Positions 62,801-64,000 of a stretch of 64,000 nucleotides of DNA are shown in pieces. The notes under the pieces are model-generated. The model saw nothing but the letters and a program-made list of their open reading frames with translations. It did not search any database and had not been told where the DNA came from. This DNA is from Clostridia bacterium (GTDB lineage Bacteria > Bacillota > Clostridia > Christensenellales > Aristaeellaceae), in the NCBI GenBank assembly GCA_017484085.1, contig JAFUTW010000010.1:20754-84753 (forward strand). Direction: 5' to 3'. Each line of letters starts with the position of its first letter. Within the stretch, counting starts at the first letter, position 1. The translations under genes were made by a program, and so were the position numbers.

Positions 62801-64000
62801 GATCCCCGGCTACACCACTACCGGCAGCCCGGCCGAGGACCACGGGACCATCACCAACAAGCACGAACCTGTAAAGACTACGGTCAAGGTCACCAAGGTC
62901 TGGGAAGACGAGGATAATGAATACGAGACCCGCCCTGAAAGCATTTCCGTAACGCTTATGGCTCCGGGCGAAGACGGTGAACTTGCACCTGTCGGAGAAG
63001 CGCAGACCCTGAGCGGTGACACCTGGTCCTATACATGGGAAAATCTCGACGCCTATAAAGATGGAAAAGCGATCGAGTACTCCGTTGATGAAGTTACGGT
63101 CAACAATTATGCGACCACTGTCGGCAAGATAACCGGCACTCCTGAAAACGGTTATGAGATCACCATCACCAACTCCAATGTGACCATACCGACCGATACT
63201 GTTGCTTTCTTTAAGAAGAGTGTCACTAAGGGAACCGATAGTAAAGAGGCTACTTTCAGTTTCCATGTCACAGGTAGCACTCCGATGCCTGAGAAAGATG
63301 AGGGTGCTGTAACATATGCCGCGGGCGAGACTGGTGATAAGGCTATTGACTTTGGAAATATCACATACACTGAAGCGGGAGAATACCAATATGTAATTGC
63401 TGAAGTAGCACCTTTACCTGACGGCTGGAGTGCAATCGGCAGCCCTGCGACGGTCACCGTGACGGTTACCAAGGATGAGGAGACCGGGGAACTCAGCGCC
63501 GAAGTAAGCGGCGGCACCATCATCAATACGTATTCGGCAACTGGCAAAGTTAGCTTCCCGGTAAAGAAGGTGCTGAGTGTTCCGGAAGGATTGGTTGGAC
63601 CGGAAGAATGGAAATACACGTTCAATCTGACGGTGCCGGAAGGTACTCCACAACCGGAGGGCAGTGTTCTTAGTATTAATGTGAATCAGGATGAGGACAT
63701 TGCGACGTTCGGTCCGATCACCTACACAGCGCCTGGCACGTATACATACACTGTAACCGAAAGCGGCACAGTGTCTGGCGTAACGAACGATAGCGCTGAG
63801 GAAACCGGCAAGACGGTAACGGTTACAGTTGTGGACAACGGCGACGGAACGCTGACAGCGACGGCAAGCAGCACGGCAGCGAGCCCGCTGACATTCACGA
63901 ACACGTACAGTGTAGAGCCGACGACGGCGAGCTTCCCGGTAGAGAAGGAAATGGTCATACCGGAAGGGCTGACGGGACCGGAAGAGTGGAGCTACGACAT
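59865..64000 (+). CDS. very large VWA/Cna-B surface adhesin, 3-prime end beyond the window
   Basis: At least 1378 codons, still open at base 64000. Signal peptide ends STSALA, followed by a PTPTPTPRPP stretch. The VWA domain has a full MIDAS: DVSGSMG (Asp81), Thr284 in GGGTNWEAAL, Asp311 in FSDGSPTF. Between Asp81 and the first helix is a roughly 115-residue Asn/Tyr-rich insert with repeated LTRRG and RYTR words. Cna-B-type domains start near 591, 882 (ITKVWEDNDNQDG) and 1007 (VTKVWEDEDNEYETRP). From 1113, pilin-like (FctA/Spy0128-type) repeats follow. These domains usually form isopeptide bonds; a sortase motif would be downstream. GGAGGGGG precedes ATG 59865. Confidence 0.9.
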   Translation, partial: MKRSKSVSIITLVLSLMVLFTCVFSTSALAEDPAPTPTPTPRPPEKTLDDSRKDGTYTIALNVTGNAEKKPTNVNVIVIVDVSGSMGSAATSQTTYTKSNNYNNNMYGTWEENPDVHSDDDFFELTRRGYNNNYVYTYASSGSTAYVPTNNNNGTQYGLVDGEYVQLTRRGGGTYFNPYYWTYGNQQTRYDGVRYTRQNNAAVYTGQRYTRDSSNQTRLAATKTAVNSLAENLLRYNKEEGNPEDTVQMALVSFSTTADTELGPTTDFDSFSGAVDSLDDGGGTNWEAALQQANNISFDDDDETFVIFFSDGSPTFHSSDGGYGNWNGRYSVYGSGQEEEPNMERSYNQAKDDAASLAHKVGENNFYTIFAYGTSVGAGYMSDLTEAAGAPSGNNYSAESTSKLQEAFDEILKKIEMSGIAEAAINDGTTAVVETVSSGTQNLLTVDPSSFKYYRAGGTNDDGTSPKYSTDGYGAEWLDAPKATYDKDTGAVDWDLSSLDVLENGVTYTVTYDCWPSQTTLDYIADIKNGLGDSVPTEVKQYLHEDGTLETNTTAILSYDDTRTEEKEKPYTYENPDPVATYAVEQLAVSKKWDNILDEQVGEPITLTVTRDGEDTYTMTLSTDNDWTSSVFVSIGIMRGSGDSVQVLEKGHDFTFTEPEDLGYYWELDVPTIRPMLINGQLKMLVLEDEKHSAPDGATEHTIDGKKYYEGDATATLQAINHRRARLNLTKLVDGEDANPEQTFPFTLNVVDSKASEGSAGDLNSDYYVWFSVYNGGYVDAVVSGAEKEFKDGAWTGYYYAQSGTDIVVNLKKDDNLRFLNLPTGSTYRFTEGTMPDNYSLTSIVIGEKSYEDTNIASGTITATNTEYQVTYTNTYALTDIEITKVWEDNDNQDGKRPTPEAFKSYLILKANGEDVTAANADKLTVTVVSAETTDGSADAGDNADATDAATSNKYLAKWTGLDRYKDGKEITYTVEEKEIPGYTTTGSPAEDHGTITNKHEPVKTTVKVTKVWEDEDNEYETRPESISVTLMAPGEDGELAPVGEAQTLSGDTWSYTWENLDAYKDGKAIEYSVDEVTVNNYATTVGKITGTPENGYEITITNSNVTIPTDTVAFFKKSVTKGTDSKEATFSFHVTGSTPMPEKDEGAVTYAAGETGDKAIDFGNITYTEAGEYQYVIAEVAPLPDGWSAIGSPATVTVTVTKDEETGELSAEVSGGTIINTYSATGKVSFPVKKVLSVPEGLVGPEEWKYTFNLTVPEGTPQPEGSVLSINVNQDEDIATFGPITYTAPGTYTYTVTESGTVSGVTNDSAEETGKTVTVTVVDNGDGTLTATASSTAASPLTFTNTYSVEPTTASFPVEKEMVIPEGLTGPEEWSYD
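63201..64000 (+). repeat. tandem pilin-like repeats in the adhesin
   Basis: Repeat starts are 63201 (VAFFKKSV), 63549 (VSFPVKKVLSVPEGL) and 63927 (ASFPVEKEMVIPEGL), with units of 116 and 126 residues. VPEGLVGPEEW and IPEGLTGPEEW show the last two copies are closest, and the last is cut by the window end. Confidence 0.85.

Overview
The window looks like part of the chromosome of an anaerobic, GC-rich member of the Clostridia (Firmicutes), probably from a gut or rumen. The signs are strong AGGAGG-type ribosome binding sites with sigma-A promoters, a T-box leader before branched-chain amino acid genes, the rimO-pgsA-recA gene order, a CarD regulator, a RelQ-type alarmone synthetase, DUF951 and DUF1858 proteins, many type I signal peptides ending in A-x-A, and a sortase-type adhesin built from VWA and Cna-B domains. 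A Christensenellales or Aristaeellaceae-like host is a guess from general style. No rRNA, tRNA, CRISPR array, transposase or prophage gene was seen.

Region 1 (1-17,600) is carbohydrate centred. After the tail of an alpha/beta hydrolase and a membrane methyltransferase comes a long minus-strand set: two LplB/LplC-type permeases, a solute-binding protein, a cytoplasmic GH32 fructosidase, an MsmK-type ATPase, an amino-acid-type binding protein, a secreted GH32 enzyme, a cytoplasmic ParB-like/BMP fusion and an MGT-type glycosyltransferase. A divergent LacI regulator with a dense field of TTTGCA/TGCAAA half-sites probably controls the import part. A DUF624 protein and a membrane-anchored unknown follow. 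A frameshifted cstA closes the region.

Region 2 (17,600-25,700) holds a solute-binding protein paired with a membrane SpoIIE/RsbU-type phosphatase (a likely sensing pair), a GMP synthase without its glutaminase domain, ridA, a DUF401 permease and a LysR regulator.

Region 3 (25,700-37,130) has two import systems. The first is an operon of RraA-family protein, dehydrogenase, TctC-TctB-TctA transporter and two-subunit Fe-S hydro-lyase, divergent from the LysR gene. It looks like a dedicated pathway for a hydroxylated di- or tricarboxylate. The second is a complete branched-chain-type ABC importer (livH-M-G-F plus binding protein).

Region 4 (37,130-50,200) is mostly housekeeping: AEC transporter, rimO-pgsA-recA, CarD, DUF1858, relQ, DUF951, lepB, secA, prfB (with a programmed frameshift at CTT TAA C) and tsaD. 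A palindromic repeat cluster sits between secA and prfB.

Region 5 (50,200-57,650) begins with a DnaA-box-like cluster, then a T-box leader (specifier probably GTC, valine) driving ilvB-N-C-D. A structured leader RNA of unrecognised class follows, before an ECF S-component gene. Region 6 has a LacI regulator divergent from an exported FMN/FAD fumarate-reductase-like enzyme. The window ends inside a very large, AT-richer VWA/Cna-B adhesin gene with tandem pilin-like repeats.
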